Shown one piece after another: positions 51,593-63,714 of a stretch of 64,000 bases of DNA. The position numbers and the translations under genes were made by a program. Below the pieces are notes generated by a model. The model worked only from the letters and a program-made list of their open reading frames with translations. It was not told where the DNA came from and made no database searches. Source of the stretch: Lingula anatina (Eukaryota; Brachiopoda; Lingulata; Lingulida; Lingulidae); the NCBI RefSeq assembly GCF_001039355.2, contig NW_019775623.1, positions 1 to 64,000 of the forward strand. The letters are read 5' to 3'. The number at the start of each line of letters is the position of its first letter. The first letter of the stretch is position 1.

Positions 51593-52500
51593 TTAATCAC
51601 CTTGTGCTGAACGTGCTCATTGCCTCCAAGGTGAACTCCCAAGGACGAACTAACACGCCACGGAGCACGCGGACCGACACTCATATTAAAAAGCGAACTG
51701 GAATGTCACGTTGCCATCAATGTTCTAAATATGATTTCCTGTGAGTTTTGAAAAAAAAGGATAACGTCAGACTGTGAAAGAAATCTGAGGTTGAAATATT
51801 GACTTGCAGTTATGCTAGACTAATAGATATTAACAATCCATCATTTCACTTATGAAAGTCACTCGCGGCGCCAGGACAGCCAAAAGGCGGGGAGGGACAT
51901 TTAATTTGCTTCCATCCCTCTACCGGCTGCAATGTTGTTTTGGAACGAAAGAAATCACGCAATTAGGAGCATGTTTGCTGCAAAAAGAACATTCATTTTT
52001 TTTTTTTTTTGAAAGCAGTGTGGTGAATCCATCGGCATGTTGTTGAACGTGAGGCGTAGAAGGAGACTTTTCGACTAAAAGAGTTTGCTCATAAGCAAGA
52101 TTCGTCAGGAAAATGAATAAAATTTGTTTTTGACCTTCTCCCCCTGTGATTTTTTGGATACGTATGACAAAAGATACAAGCGTGTGCTGATAAATTGGAC
52201 TTTTGGGTTACTAAAATGCGTGCAAGTCTCATAAATAAAATAAATTAAAATGTTTTTGCATCTGATTATTTTCTTCATGGCCTTTCCATGCTGGTGAACT
52301 TTTTATTGCAGGAAGAAAACTGCATCAAAATGAAATTTGGTTCCTGCAATTTGCACTCTTCGGTCTCGGAAGTTATACCAGGGTGACATAACGACGGTTT
52401 GACCCACGGGGTTGTCAGGACTACAGAGACGAATGGGTCCTTTTCATATCTAGCGGCAAAGTCTTCCCTCCCGTTCCAGTTTGAGAGATTGACAACTGAA

Positions 52501-52713
52501 GACTGCATTCACATTCAAAGTTGACCCGCGGACTCTCAGACTTGAGGATCAAATATGGCCGACCCACTTGAAACCTTACCGCTTAATCCCTGCAGGGAAT
52601 CAGTGTCTAATTCAGTGTCTGCTAGGGGTTTATGCGACAAGCTTTCAAGTGGACCGGCCATATTTGATCCGCGGATCTGTTAGTCCTCAGATCACCTTGT
52701 TCTGTATGCGGCC
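52501..52713. mobile_element. Foldback MITE family B copy
   Basis: Shares the ordered segments TTGACCCGCGGACT, GATCAAATATGGCCGACCCA, AAGCTTTCAAGT and GATCCGCGGATCTGTTAGTC with the element at 51386-51592. Terminal arms are more diverged (GACTGCATTC against GTATGCGGCC). Confidence 0.7.
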
Positions 52714-55353
52714 TAATAGCCTGGCTAATAAGTAAAAGCTCCCCTTCCCCCCCCCCCCCATTCCCAGACCCCCGACCTAACCCCCACCCCACAGTGAACG
52801 CTTAAAACGGCCAGATAGACATTGTTTGACAATTTAGGGCTTCCAGAAGGTAGTCTTGTACTAAAAGCTTCCTTCCACCGTACATGGACGGGAGCATGCT
52901 CGGTCAGAGGTACTGAGAGGCCTGGAGTCCCTCGTGGAGCAGTGCTACTGGTAGATACCTTGAGCATGATGAATGAAGCTTGTGTCTGTGAGACCCTCCA
53001 CCCTGACAAAAGGCCGTCCACTGCTGTTCAATCACTTTTTTACTGACCCCGGAGAGTTACTCCCTTGACAATTCCTTCCTTTTTTTTAAAGTTTAGACTA
53101 CTGCTGTAATTTCTCTACGGGGAGGTTTTGTAGGATGTGCAGGCAATACATTTTATCGCCTTCATCCTTAAAATGAAATATCAAGCTCAGCAATTTGTTG
53201 GCTTGAAATGGCTTCGTTTTGCCTCCTTTATTATTTTTCTTTGAAATAAGTATCGCTTGACTTAAGTTAGTTTGCGTTTTTCATTTGAAAATTGCTCACG
53301 GAATCGCAATTTCTGTGAATGCCCCCCGTTGACCAAGACGGCCGACATAGCTAGATTTTTCTCGGAAGCAATTATTTACAAAACAACAATTTTGTCTTCA
53401 GCATTAGACGACTTTCACGGACAATAAAGGGTTGATTGGTTTGATATCTCTATTGAACAATGCTTACTGCCAGTTATTTATCGACATATTTAGTAATTCA
53501 TCTATCTCTTTATTTATCAAATTATCTGTTGATTTGCCTGCTTGCTCTTTAAATCCATTAATTTTTGTCTTGGTAGTTAAGGTCGACCATATCAAAAAAG
53601 ACAAAAGAGATATGGTACTCGAATTATTGCAGTTGTATCTGTTATTTTGCAGCACGTATGGTGTGACGAAGCTGTTAGACTATCACTTAGCCATGATCTT
53701 TAACTGTCCTCTCAATCTTATACAAGAATCATTGCTTATAAAGGAAAATGAATCATTTCAAAGAACAAAGGTTCAACCTTGTTGTACATGACTTAAATAA
53801 GGTTCAAATAAAACGTATTAGAAAGATTGTGTTTTGAAGACATATATTGTCTCAGCCTAAAATATTAATTGCATGCAACTTTGCCTTGTCATAATGACAG
53901 ACGTTAAAAGTCCTCAGAGAATGACCTAATGACACTTTATTTTAATATCTGAGGATTCGTTAAAAACGTGTTTATGAAAGTCGTTACTAGGACCAGAGAC
54001 ACAATTTTAATTTTTTTCACTAGATATCCACAGATATTTCTATGGCTTTTCACTGCATGTGTGGTTATTCACTTGTCTGTTTCGCGTTTTTTGCCAAACG
54101 GCACGTCATCTCCGAAATGGAGTAAAGAAAGGGTGGTTACATTGGATTCATACAGGTACGTGTTACCTGTAAAAATCAATGGGAGCCGCACCTTTTATAT
54201 TAGGAGACTCGCTTGTGCATGGCTGTGGCCTCTGGAAGAGAGCAATATAGTATCATCAGGATACTTTTAGGTAAAATGTTGTTTTTCCCATGATTCTCTG
54301 CGTGCGTAACACCTGGGAAAATTTTTACGGACTTTTTTCACAGACATTCATGCAATAAAGGTAATTAAATAATGTAAAACAAGTCAATATTAAAAGGATT
54401 CGTTATAGTTTATCATATCTGTTGGATAAAATATACGGAAATGACCATGGTAAATTTGCGAGTCATTAAATTAAAAGAGATTGCAAAACACCCTATGATT
54501 TATGCACATGTTGATGTTAGTTATAAGCTATAAAGAGACCAAGGGTAGTATTTATATAAAGGGTTATTATGAATTCTCTTAGTGGCCTTTTGAAAACGTC
54601 AGTAGAATTTGGACTCGCCTTTTCTAACAGCAGTGTATATGCACAGGTCGGCTGTTTTCATCTACCGGTACATATCAACTAAGCTTCCGTAAGTAAACAA
54701 AACTATGATTAATAATGATATTTTGAACAGCGTTCGTGAACCCACATTCCACGCGGAATAACTTGGCTTGCGTTCCTTAAGTTAGCAAAAGAACAGACTG
54801 AGTGGATAGGCACAGGAATTTAGACCAGGCAGACATCAGTTTGAATTTTGGAGCTTTAAGGTGGCCTATACCGGTAAGTCCTCTCCCTCTCTATTTTTAA
54901 AGTATAGACGTATTCGAATGGTTGCTGGGACCCTATCCTTGATGGCTCTAAGAATTTGCTAATTAATTGAGAGGGGTACGGCGGGGTAGAGGGGGGGGTA
55001 CAAGAATAAAAAATGAAGGCAATCTACTGCCGGTATAATATGTAAGAGATATTGAAAAAAAACCCTTCGTCTTATCTCATTTCGCTTGATACATGAGCTG
55101 ATCTTGGGGAGGGAGAAGGGGTGAGGGAGGACCTCAGAGGCCATAGAAGAGAAGGGGCCCATGCCACCTACCTGCTACCCTGGAACCAACCTTGCTTATA
55201 AAACATATAAATATATAAAAAACATCGTTCGTAATACAAAACTCAACCTGAGATGTTGATGTACGTTGGCAATGGATCCCGGTAGATGCAGGAGTTGCCC
55301 CCCCCCCCCCCCCCCCTTCTCAGAAGTTGCAGCCAAAAGGAACCGTATATATA
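52714..55353. other. Non-coding DNA with C-tracts
   Basis: Includes C runs at 52749-52759 and 55298-55316, of the kind that interrupt sequencing. The 119-codon frame at 53432-53791 has no recognisable motif. Confidence 0.5.
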
Positions 55354-55776
55354 CAACAAAATTACACTTTGCGTGCAATGATAGCCTCCTGGTCCCTTGA
55401 AGAACAAGCAGAGAATACCTGATAGTAAACTTTGCGTCGTGTCACTTTTTTGCGCTTATTTTAGACGAAGCCGCGTGCAACCGACAGAACAATCATCTTT
55501 TTAATATCTTAATAAAGCAGTCGCTACAATCAATGATGAGTGAAATTGCCAAGGGATTCCATGCATATTATTTGTGTATTACCATTATCTGTTTCTGTTT
55601 CTTTTCATTCGTTTATTTATTCATTGTTGATATATTTCGTCTTTTTTCTAAAAATGGATCTAAATGTGGGTTATCTAGGCCGCAACAGTCTATGAGTATT
55701 TTAGGCAGTTTTATTAGCTGATATATCGTTTTTATACCACTGGTGGAACGCCATGGCTAATGTGTTTTTGTGATAA

Positions 55777-55988
55777 TGGGAGTTTTCAGATTCACGTTAT
55801 CGTACCAGCAGGATCGATCTATCTTTGCGGGGATTCTCAATAAAGTACAGTAAATTATCCCCCCTAGGGGCTTGAAGGGGCTGTCAGACAGTTGATCTGA
55901 TTGCACTGATTGCACTTTAGCATGAATCCTCACAGAGTTAGATCGATCCTGCAAGTACAGGTACGATAACTTAGCTGAATGCTCCCAG
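55777..55988. mobile_element. Foldback MITE subfamily A' related to family A
   Basis: Inverted ends pair TGGGAGTTTTCAG with the complement of CTGAATGCTCCCA, then GTTATCGTACC with GGTACGATAAC, then GGATCGATCT with AGATCGATCC. The interior shares GGGGATTCTCA and a TAGCATGAATCCTCA arm with the matching part of family A. End points are approximate. Confidence 0.6.
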
Positions 55989-56374
55989 TGTGTTATATGC
56001 TATAGCAAAGTGTTCAAGGAGACTACGCAATCAATGTAATCAACCCGAGAAGATATTAATCGAGAGAGATCTTTACAAACGCAAACTAGAGAAAACCTTT
56101 TAAACACATACACCGTTACGTGACGGCAGAGGAGTACCGAGGTAGACATCATATTGAATAAAGCTCATTTTTACAAAAAAAAAATTATGTTAAAAGATCA
56201 TGGCGTCAGGCTCGTGCGCTTTTCTAATATTTAACTCTTCACTAAGTTAATCCAAAGTAGAGTAGTATATGGATTACATGGTGAGAAATACTGTTTAAAA
56301 ACTTTTTCCTCTTGTTCTTGCCATTATCATTCAATTTAAACTGCTCATTTGAACACCTTACAAGATCTTTCTAG

Positions 56375-56589
56375 GACCCCATTTCCAGAGATTAGATCGA
56401 TCTACTTTAGATCGACCTAACTCCCTGGGGGTTCACGCTAAATAGCTGTCAGCCGGGCGGACACGAAAGTTAATTACCCCCTTACAGCTTGTAGTAGGCG
56501 GGACGGACATTTAAGCCGGATTATGTGACAGTAATCTAGTGAGACTCCCCGCGGGGATAGATCGATCTAAAAGCTCTGGGAATACAGCC
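56375..56589 (-). mobile_element. Foldback MITE family A, copy 4 (inverted)
   Basis: Starts GACCCCATTTCCAGAG and ends GGGAATACAGCC, flanked by TAG (or CTAG) on both sides. It lies inside the duplicated block that recurs at 61985-64000, so the copy at 63004 is probably the same locus. Confidence 0.72.
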
Positions 56590-58090
56590 TAGGAAACAAA
56601 AGCCCAAACAACTATCAGTATAATTCAGGCAACCATTGGAACGACCTTGAGGCCTACAACTGTTAGAAAATCGACCCTGATGGACCTCAAAATATTGATC
56701 CTAGAAAATCGTTAATAGCCGGATGCCGCGTTTCAAGGTGAACGCTTCCCCCCTTAACGCCAATTAGTCAATCTGTGTTGATGGTGAAGGAGAATATATT
56801 GGCTTTTGACAAAATACAGTTCAAATAACCTTTTTTTCTTGATGTTTAGAAAATAAAAATTTAGAATTCAAAAACGGGCTTATACATGTATATGCCAATC
56901 TGAACAGTTTTGTATAGGTATTTACCTTGATGTGGAGAGGATGGATGATATCTACAGAAAAATATTTTTTAGCATATTAACCCATAGGATCTGACCGGAA
57001 AATACGAATAGAAATGGCCATGCTATTCCATTTTTGCGAGTGTAAAATATTGGGGGTGTCATGAACTCCAAATGCGCCAAAGTAGTTACTTTTTGGTTCG
57101 TTGACATTATATTCCTTATAAATTTGCCATGATTTGAAGATTGACACTGGAATTTTTTCCTATCAATGAGGTGAGTTGGCCAGCCAATAAGAGCAGTCAA
57201 ATTGTAGCCTTCTCTCGTGACCTTGACCGTAACTATGAGTACTAGTACTAAGCTAGGAGTACTGCGCAGAAGTCAAGCCAGTCCCGTCAAAAACGTGAAG
57301 GTCAAATTAGCCTTATCACCGGCAATATTGGCCTTCCTATTGGTTAAAAGGTATAAATTGTTCCGAAAGAACAAAGAGATATGCTTTTAACTGCCGGTCT
57401 ACGAAAAATGGACACATTTTGTGTGGTTAACGGCCATCAATATTTATTATTTTGGAATTCTTTCCACAAAATCTTTTAGAAGAAATTACACTCACGATTA
57501 TACAGACGGTTTGAAACGATGTCGACTGACACCTAATAGACTATAACGCAGCAATGCATACCTACAAGTACTTATGGCAAATTTAAATCATCGGTCTTTA
57601 GCCAGTAGACAATGTCCGGTGTGGGGAGAAGTCTAACGATCCTCCCTTTTCCAGAAAAAATTCCGTTTCGAGTCGAATTCGATGTGGACATCTGGGTTTT
57701 GGGTCGACAAAGAGGGCAAAAAGGTCCATTTTATTTTAGATAAAACTCCTCTTTTTCAAAGGCCTTTATTTTATTCCGAGAACATGTTGTTTCACCAGTG
57801 ATCTTTGTTCATCGTCGGATGCAGTTTGTATTGATCGATTAGCAGTGTTGTGCTTGCAAATAAGTACATATTTTCTTAGATTTTATCATTCTATTATTTC
57901 CACGTATTGACCGCGACATTTCCATAAAGGGAAATATATTGTGACATTGTGTCAAAGAAAACGCAGTTTCTCCAGGAATTATTTCTTAAAACATGTTGCA
58001 TATTAGATCAAGGAATAGGATTTTTGAGTTACTGAGGTTGGACAAAAGATGAAATTGTGCCAAATTTCAAGGGTACAGTACTTCGTTCAC

Positions 58091-58124
<34 letters not shown>

Positions 58125-58608
58125 CAATAGGCGGCCAACGTATTTTAAAGCGCTTGTTTAGCAATTCGGCGATTAAGTTTAAAAGCTCTGACAGTTCATG
58201 TTCTACATGTATGGTCGGTTTGCATAGATTCCACCACGTACAGAAATACAGGATGATACACAAGGTAAATAAGTGCAAATGTGAAAAAAATCATTCATGT
58301 AACGGAGTCCACTATCAATCAAAACCAGGTGCTTTTGTGGCAGGCAGGCGCAAGGGTTCGTCTGAATATTTTTTTTTTTCATCCGCACTATTAAATATCC
58401 GGAAAATCTCATGCGGAATGTTATTTTCATTCAACACAATGCGCACTTGTGCCTGGGCAACTTTTAATTATGAATCCTGGACACAAAAAACAAAACAACT
58501 GCTTTACGTACCAAGGTTGTTGAGATCAAATACTAATAATAATGTTATTTGGGGTTATTATTCTCTTCGCCAAATGTTTGTTTCTGGGGTACTACTGTAG
58601 AGTCCATC

Positions 58609-58635
58609 TATCTGTCTGTCTGTCTGTCTGTCTGT
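58609..58635. repeat. CTGT tetranucleotide microsatellite
   Basis: Six consecutive CTGT units. Confidence 0.9.
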
Positions 58636-59093
58636 TTGATCGTCACGCCCTTGCCTGGTAGCATTACGACAATGAGCAACGAAGCCTCCAGTACAGAATT
58701 CATGATTTAGCATCTAAATTGGGTTGGGATATGAAACATGAATTGGTACCGCACTCCTCAATAATCGGGATAGTGCAAACAAAAGAAATAAGAATATTGC
58801 GTTATGTGATTGTGACAATTGACAGCTCGCATTCCTCTCAATTCAACTGTTCGCGTCGCTTGACATTTATTCAAAGGTTGATACGTGTCTGCCAATAGTA
58901 GATTTCTGTTCTTCTACTGCTTCGCATACCGTTAAGAGAGCGCTGTAGTTCGCCTGCCAATTGAAATATTGGTTTTGTGGAATCCCAGTAATTTTCTGGT
59001 CTTTGGCAGACTATTTTGAAGGTTAAGTGGAAAGTGAATTTTTCTCAGAAATGGTTAGTTGCAACAATTTTAAATACTTAGTTTATTAAAAGT

Positions 59094-59129
59094 AGAGATA
59101 AGTCTAATTTTGGATAAGTCTAATTTTAG
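59094..59129. repeat. Short 17-bp tandem duplication
   Basis: GATAAGTCTAATTTTGGATAAGTCTAATTTTAG-type arrangement: the 15-base core ATAAGTCTAATTTT occurs twice in a row. Confidence 0.6.
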
Positions 59130-59265
59130 AAGTTTACGTGGTAAAATTCAACGCAAAGCTGACGGTGAGACCTTTGACGAGGTTACCTTGATTTTTTTAT
59201 ATTCTTGATTCTAATTCTACTGCAAGACGAAGAGCATTTACTTACTTAGACTGATAAGGTTGATC

Positions 59266-59274
<9 letters not shown>

Positions 59275-59296
<22 letters not shown>
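59275..59296. repeat. GA dinucleotide microsatellite
   Basis: About 11 GA units. A CT tract of similar length is at 60480-60501. Confidence 0.9.
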
Positions 59297-60470
59297 TTCA
59301 ATTATTATGATGCCAGACACAAACATATACATCTCAATCTTTCACTATAACCACGGTGCAGTGCCAAAGAAAGGACAATAAATTTGTTGCCGGGCCTATT
59401 CAAGTATAAATTTCTTCAATTACTGACCACTTCTGTTTTGGACAAGTAGATTCCAAATATCTTGTGTCCAGCTTGTTTAGTTAGAACCAAAATGTTTTGC
59501 ATACGCCGTGCTGTATCGTTGGAAGCCACATGGTGGATGCCATTTAGGTAGAAAGTTCAACTAAGTTGATGAAGTAGTTGAAGTCGTCACAACCCGTCCC
59601 TAAACTCTCTCTGTGCTTGTAAACAATTTCACCAGGTGAAGTATTTGGATTTTTAAACTTTATGGGAATATATGTTGTGTTTGACTATTAGGATGATGAC
59701 TTTATAATACAATAATGCTCATATTCCTACTAGACTACAAACTTATGATAACGATAGTTAATTTCTGTGCCACACAACTGGCTATAGCAAAGACCAGTTA
59801 ATTTACATATAAGCTAGGGAAGATAGGTTCAACTCGACTATCTAAATTCTAATACTGCTGCTTCATGTAGGTCAACTTTGTCACCTTTTTCTTTTTAAAA
59901 ATATATTTATTTTGATTATTATAATAATATTGATTATCCTTATTATCAGTGCAAACAGAATACTTTTTTCTAATTTTAAGACTTTCGGAAGATCATATGT
60001 GTGGAGAGTTAAAAAAAAAGAACAAGTTAGCAGAATTTTGCCACTTAACGCTTTACATACATATTTTGAGAGGAAACAAATGTCGGTTGGATGAATGTTT
60101 GGTCCTACAACAGATAATGAGATGAGTAAATCAAAGAAAAGTCAAGGTTTGAGTAGTGCATGTATTTGTGTTTATCTGATTTTCACATCTGTTATCCATC
60201 AATCTGAGACCTCTCTCGGAATTCGTTAAAGTGCAGAAGACGTAGGTGACATGACAAAGCCCATTTATCGCTTTGAGCTGTGCGACATATAGTGCTTCAT
60301 CCCTGGAGTGCTGGTGACATTTGCAGGGGCGGTTTCTTTACAATAACAACGTGGCGTAGCACTGGAGACTGGAGCATGCAAACTGGGAATCACTTAGCCC
60401 CTTTACCGGTCAAAATACCTGCAAGGATGCACAGTTCCATCTCCTCACTACTGTCCTTTTTAAACCCCTT

Positions 60471-60501
<31 letters not shown>

Positions 60502-61022
60502 GATCGTATAAGTTGGGGTCGTTTCTAGGGCAAATACCATGAGTAATAAAAGCAATTTCTATTCAACTAACGACTCTGTCGCTGTAAAATAACACTCCAA
60601 TCCTTGTTCCGATATGGCGCAGTTAACGTTACAAGTACGAATGGAGGAATCCTTCCTTTAATATTGAATCAAAACCAATTTACCAACGGTAATTGCAACT
60701 GGTTCCATCTTTGTTCTGAAACAAACCCCCTGAACTTTTCTCTTGGCATTGCTATTTTATGTATATGTATGTCTTCGAACGGTATTAAATTTATTTTGCT
60801 CGTTTTGATACGATATTATTGATTTTGCATTTGGAAATGAGTACCTTAGTAACCAAAACCACTGGTTCTACCCACACGTACTCACTCATGTATTTTGTAA
60901 TCGCCCAATGTGCAATAGAGTGATGTTTCTCTATTCATCGATGGATTTTTCATAACGATTACATTATACCTCGTACTGTAACCCTCTACTGCACTCGCGT
61001 GAAATATGTTAGTTCTATCAGG

Positions 61023-61275
61023 GATGTTTTATTCCAAACCGAAGTCTTTTGCTTTCTCAAAATTTGAATAATACAAATGCAATAGGCAAAGAAGAAAAAT
61101 AGTGTATAACGTCCAAAGCCTTCGTAGTGAAATCAAAGCTCTGCGAGACATGATGTTTTATTCCAAACTGCAGGGGTTTTTCTTTTTAAAATTTAAATAA
61201 TTCAAATGCAAATGCAACAGGCACGGAAAGAAAATAGTGTATAACGTCCAGAGTGTTAGTAATGAAATTAAGGGA
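61023..61275. repeat. Diverged tandem duplication, unit about 128 bp
   Basis: Unit 1 (61023-61150) and unit 2 (61151-61275) both start GATGTTTTATTCCAAAC and share AATAGTGTATAACGTCCA in the same relative position. They are clearly more diverged than the copies at the N joins, so this looks like a real, older duplication. Confidence 0.65.
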
Positions 61276-61981
61276 CTAGACACTGCAACGCTTAAACGAA
61301 CATTGGCGCCGAGAATGTTAAAACAAACATACATGCAGAAAACCTTTACTTTCCCCATACAGAGAAACGATTTAATGTATTTTTACTTACACGATAATTC
61401 ATATAAAAGAAGTGCAGAGTGTACACGTTACGCGAACGGTTTGACTGTGTGATTTCTCATTGTCCCTGTTAAATTATATATTTAATATTATATTTCACCT
61501 GAAGGCAAGAATTAGAGATTTTAATTTCCGTACGTGTATTCCATTTATCATTGTAATCGTCATACCTTCTACTTTTACAAAAGTCGAACGATTTTACCAT
61601 ATAGCACAAAATATTTATGTCAACATTCTGGTGGTTTTAAAATCGCCATTCTTGGCTGATGACTTTGATGCATGATTTATCTTGAGTGTCTAGATGATTC
61701 AACCTGTGCTTCATTGGCTTGTTCGCGAGGCGGTGTTTTCCACTTTGATTTAAAACTTCCTTCTTCCCTCAAAAAAAAAAAAAAAAAAAAAACGAAATGC
61801 ATTTAGCGCAATTCATACAACATTAAAACAGTCAATATTCAATTATACAACACGGTCAATATTGGCGAATGTTTTGCATTAAAAACATAGGATGATTGTT
61901 GCAGAGTCTATCTTTTGGAGATCCCACTGATAATAGTCCACTGAAAGACCAGGAGAGTGTTCCTGGCTAAGGTTCTCACAC

Positions 61982-61982
61982 N
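61982..61982. other. Single-N contig join
   Basis: One ambiguous base three positions before the right copy of the fourth duplicated block. Confidence 0.8.
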
Positions 61983-62407
61983 CCCAACAAAATTACACTT
62001 TGCGTGCAATGATAGCCTCCTGGTCCCTTGAAGAACAAGCAGAGAATACCTGATAGTAAACTTTGCGTCGTGTCACTTTTTTGCGCTTATTTTAGACGAA
62101 GCCGCGTGCAACCGACAGAACAATCATCTTTTTAATATCTTAATAAAGCAGTCGCTACAATCAATGATGAGTGAAATTGCCAAGGGATTCCATGCATATT
62201 ATTTGTGTATTACCATTATCTGTTTCTGTTTCTTTTCATTCGTTTATTTATTCATTGTTGATATATTTCGTCTTTTTTTCTAAAAATGGATCTAAATGTG
62301 GGTTATCTAGGCAGCAACAGTCTATGAGTATTTTAGGCAGTTTTATTAGCTGATATATCGTTTTTATACCACTGGTGGAACGCCATGGCTAATGTGTTTT
62401 TGTGATA

Positions 62408-62620
62408 ATGGGAGTTTTCAGATTCACGTTATCGTACCAGCAGGATCGATCTATCTTTGCGGGGATTCTCAATAAAGTACAGTAAATTATCCCCCCTAGG
62501 GGCTTGAAGGGGCTGTCAGACAGTTGATCTGATTGCACTGATTGCACTTTAGCATGAATCCTCACGGAGTTAGATCGATCCTGCAAGTACAGGTACGATA
62601 ACTTAGCTGAATGTTCCCAG
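62408..62620. mobile_element. Second assembled version of the A' element
   Basis: Near-identical to 55777-55988 in the same surroundings, within the duplicated block starting at 61985. Likely the same genomic insertion. Confidence 0.6.
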
Positions 62621-63003
62621 TGTGTTATATGCTATAGCAAAGTGTTCAAGGAGACTACGCAATCAATGTAATCAACCCGAGAAGATATTAATCGAGAGAG
62701 ATCTTTACAAACGCAAGCCAGAGAAAACCTTTTAAACACATACACCGTTACGTGACGGCAGAGGAGTACCGAGGTAGACATCATATTGAATAAAGCTCAT
62801 TTTTACAAAAAATTCATATTAAAAAATCGTGGCGTCAGGCTCGTGCGCTTTTCTAATATTTAACTCTTCAATAAATCAATCCAAAGTAGAGTAGTATATG
62901 GATTACATGGTGAGAAATACTGTTTAAAAACTTTTTTCTCTTGTATTTGCCATCATCATTCAATTTAAATTGCTCATTTGAACACCTTACAAGATCTTTC
63001 TAG

Positions 63004-63218
63004 GACCCCATTTCCAGAGATTAGATCGATCTACTTTAGATCGACCTAACTCCCTGGGGGTTCACGCTAAATAGCTGTCAGCCGGGCGGACACGAAAGTT
63101 AATTACCCCCTTACAGCTTGTAGTAGGCGGGACGGACATTTAAGCCGGATTATCTGACAGTTATCTAGTGAGACTACCCGCGGGGATAGATCGATCTAAA
63201 AGCTCTGGGAATAAAGCC
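63004..63218 (-). mobile_element. Foldback MITE family A, second assembled version of copy 4
   Basis: Almost identical to 56375-56589, with the same TAG flanks and the same neighbours. It is best read as the other haplotype or contig version of that insertion, not as an independent transposition. Confidence 0.7.
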
Positions 63219-63475
63219 TAGGAAACAAAAGCCCTAAAAATTACAAACAACTATCAGTATAATTCAGGCAACCACTGGAACGACCTTGAGGCCTACAACT
63301 GTTAGAAAATCGACCCTGATGGACCTCAAAAATATTGATCCTAGAAAATCGTTAATAACCGGATGCCGGCGTTTCAAGGTGAACGCTTCCCCCTTAACGC
63401 CAATTAGTCAATCTGTGCTGATGGTGATGGAAAATATATTGGCTTTTTTGGCTTTTGACAAAAGACAGTTCAAAT

Positions 63476-63714
63476 CTTTTTTTTTTTTTTTTTTTTGCAA
63501 CGGACGGTTTCTTCTACGTTTATCATTTAGTCAATATTGTTGATGATGCTACAAAAAATTAAGGCATGCAGAAAATGTAAGACATTTATAAAGCAAAAAT
63601 ACCATTTCCTAGTTCAACACTTTCTTCATTGATAACAGAAGTATACCATATAAAAAAACATTTTATTATGTACTGCCAAAAGCCGTCATTGAGTACAGGA
63701 GAAAGCGTCTAGGG
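63476..63714. other. Insertion/deletion difference of about 240 bp between the two copies
   Basis: Present in the right copy and absent from the left at about 56830. It starts with about 20 T residues. A poly-T head is what a reverse-oriented retroposed sequence with a poly-A tail would give, but no clear target repeat was seen. Confidence 0.45.

Larger units (their letters stand above)
55354..57115. repeat. Left copy of a duplicated block (pair with 61985-64000)
   Basis: From CAACAAAATTACAC onward this block reappears after the N at 61982 and still matches when the window ends. It contains the A' and A (copy 4) elements. If this is an unmerged overlap, it should extend beyond the window for about another 5 kb. 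Confidence 0.8.
57116..61022. other. AT-rich non-coding DNA
   Basis: The longest frame in the window (58049-58600, plus strand) runs through an A tract that gives poly-lysine. It shows no domain or codon pattern I recognise. The rest holds GA, CT and CTGT microsatellites. Confidence 0.5.

Noticed and set aside
58049-58600. 183-codon open frame, the longest uninterrupted by N, on the plus strand
   Set aside because: It crosses a 30-base A tract giving poly-lysine, has no recognisable domain or codon pattern, and a frame of this length is possible by chance in 64 kb.
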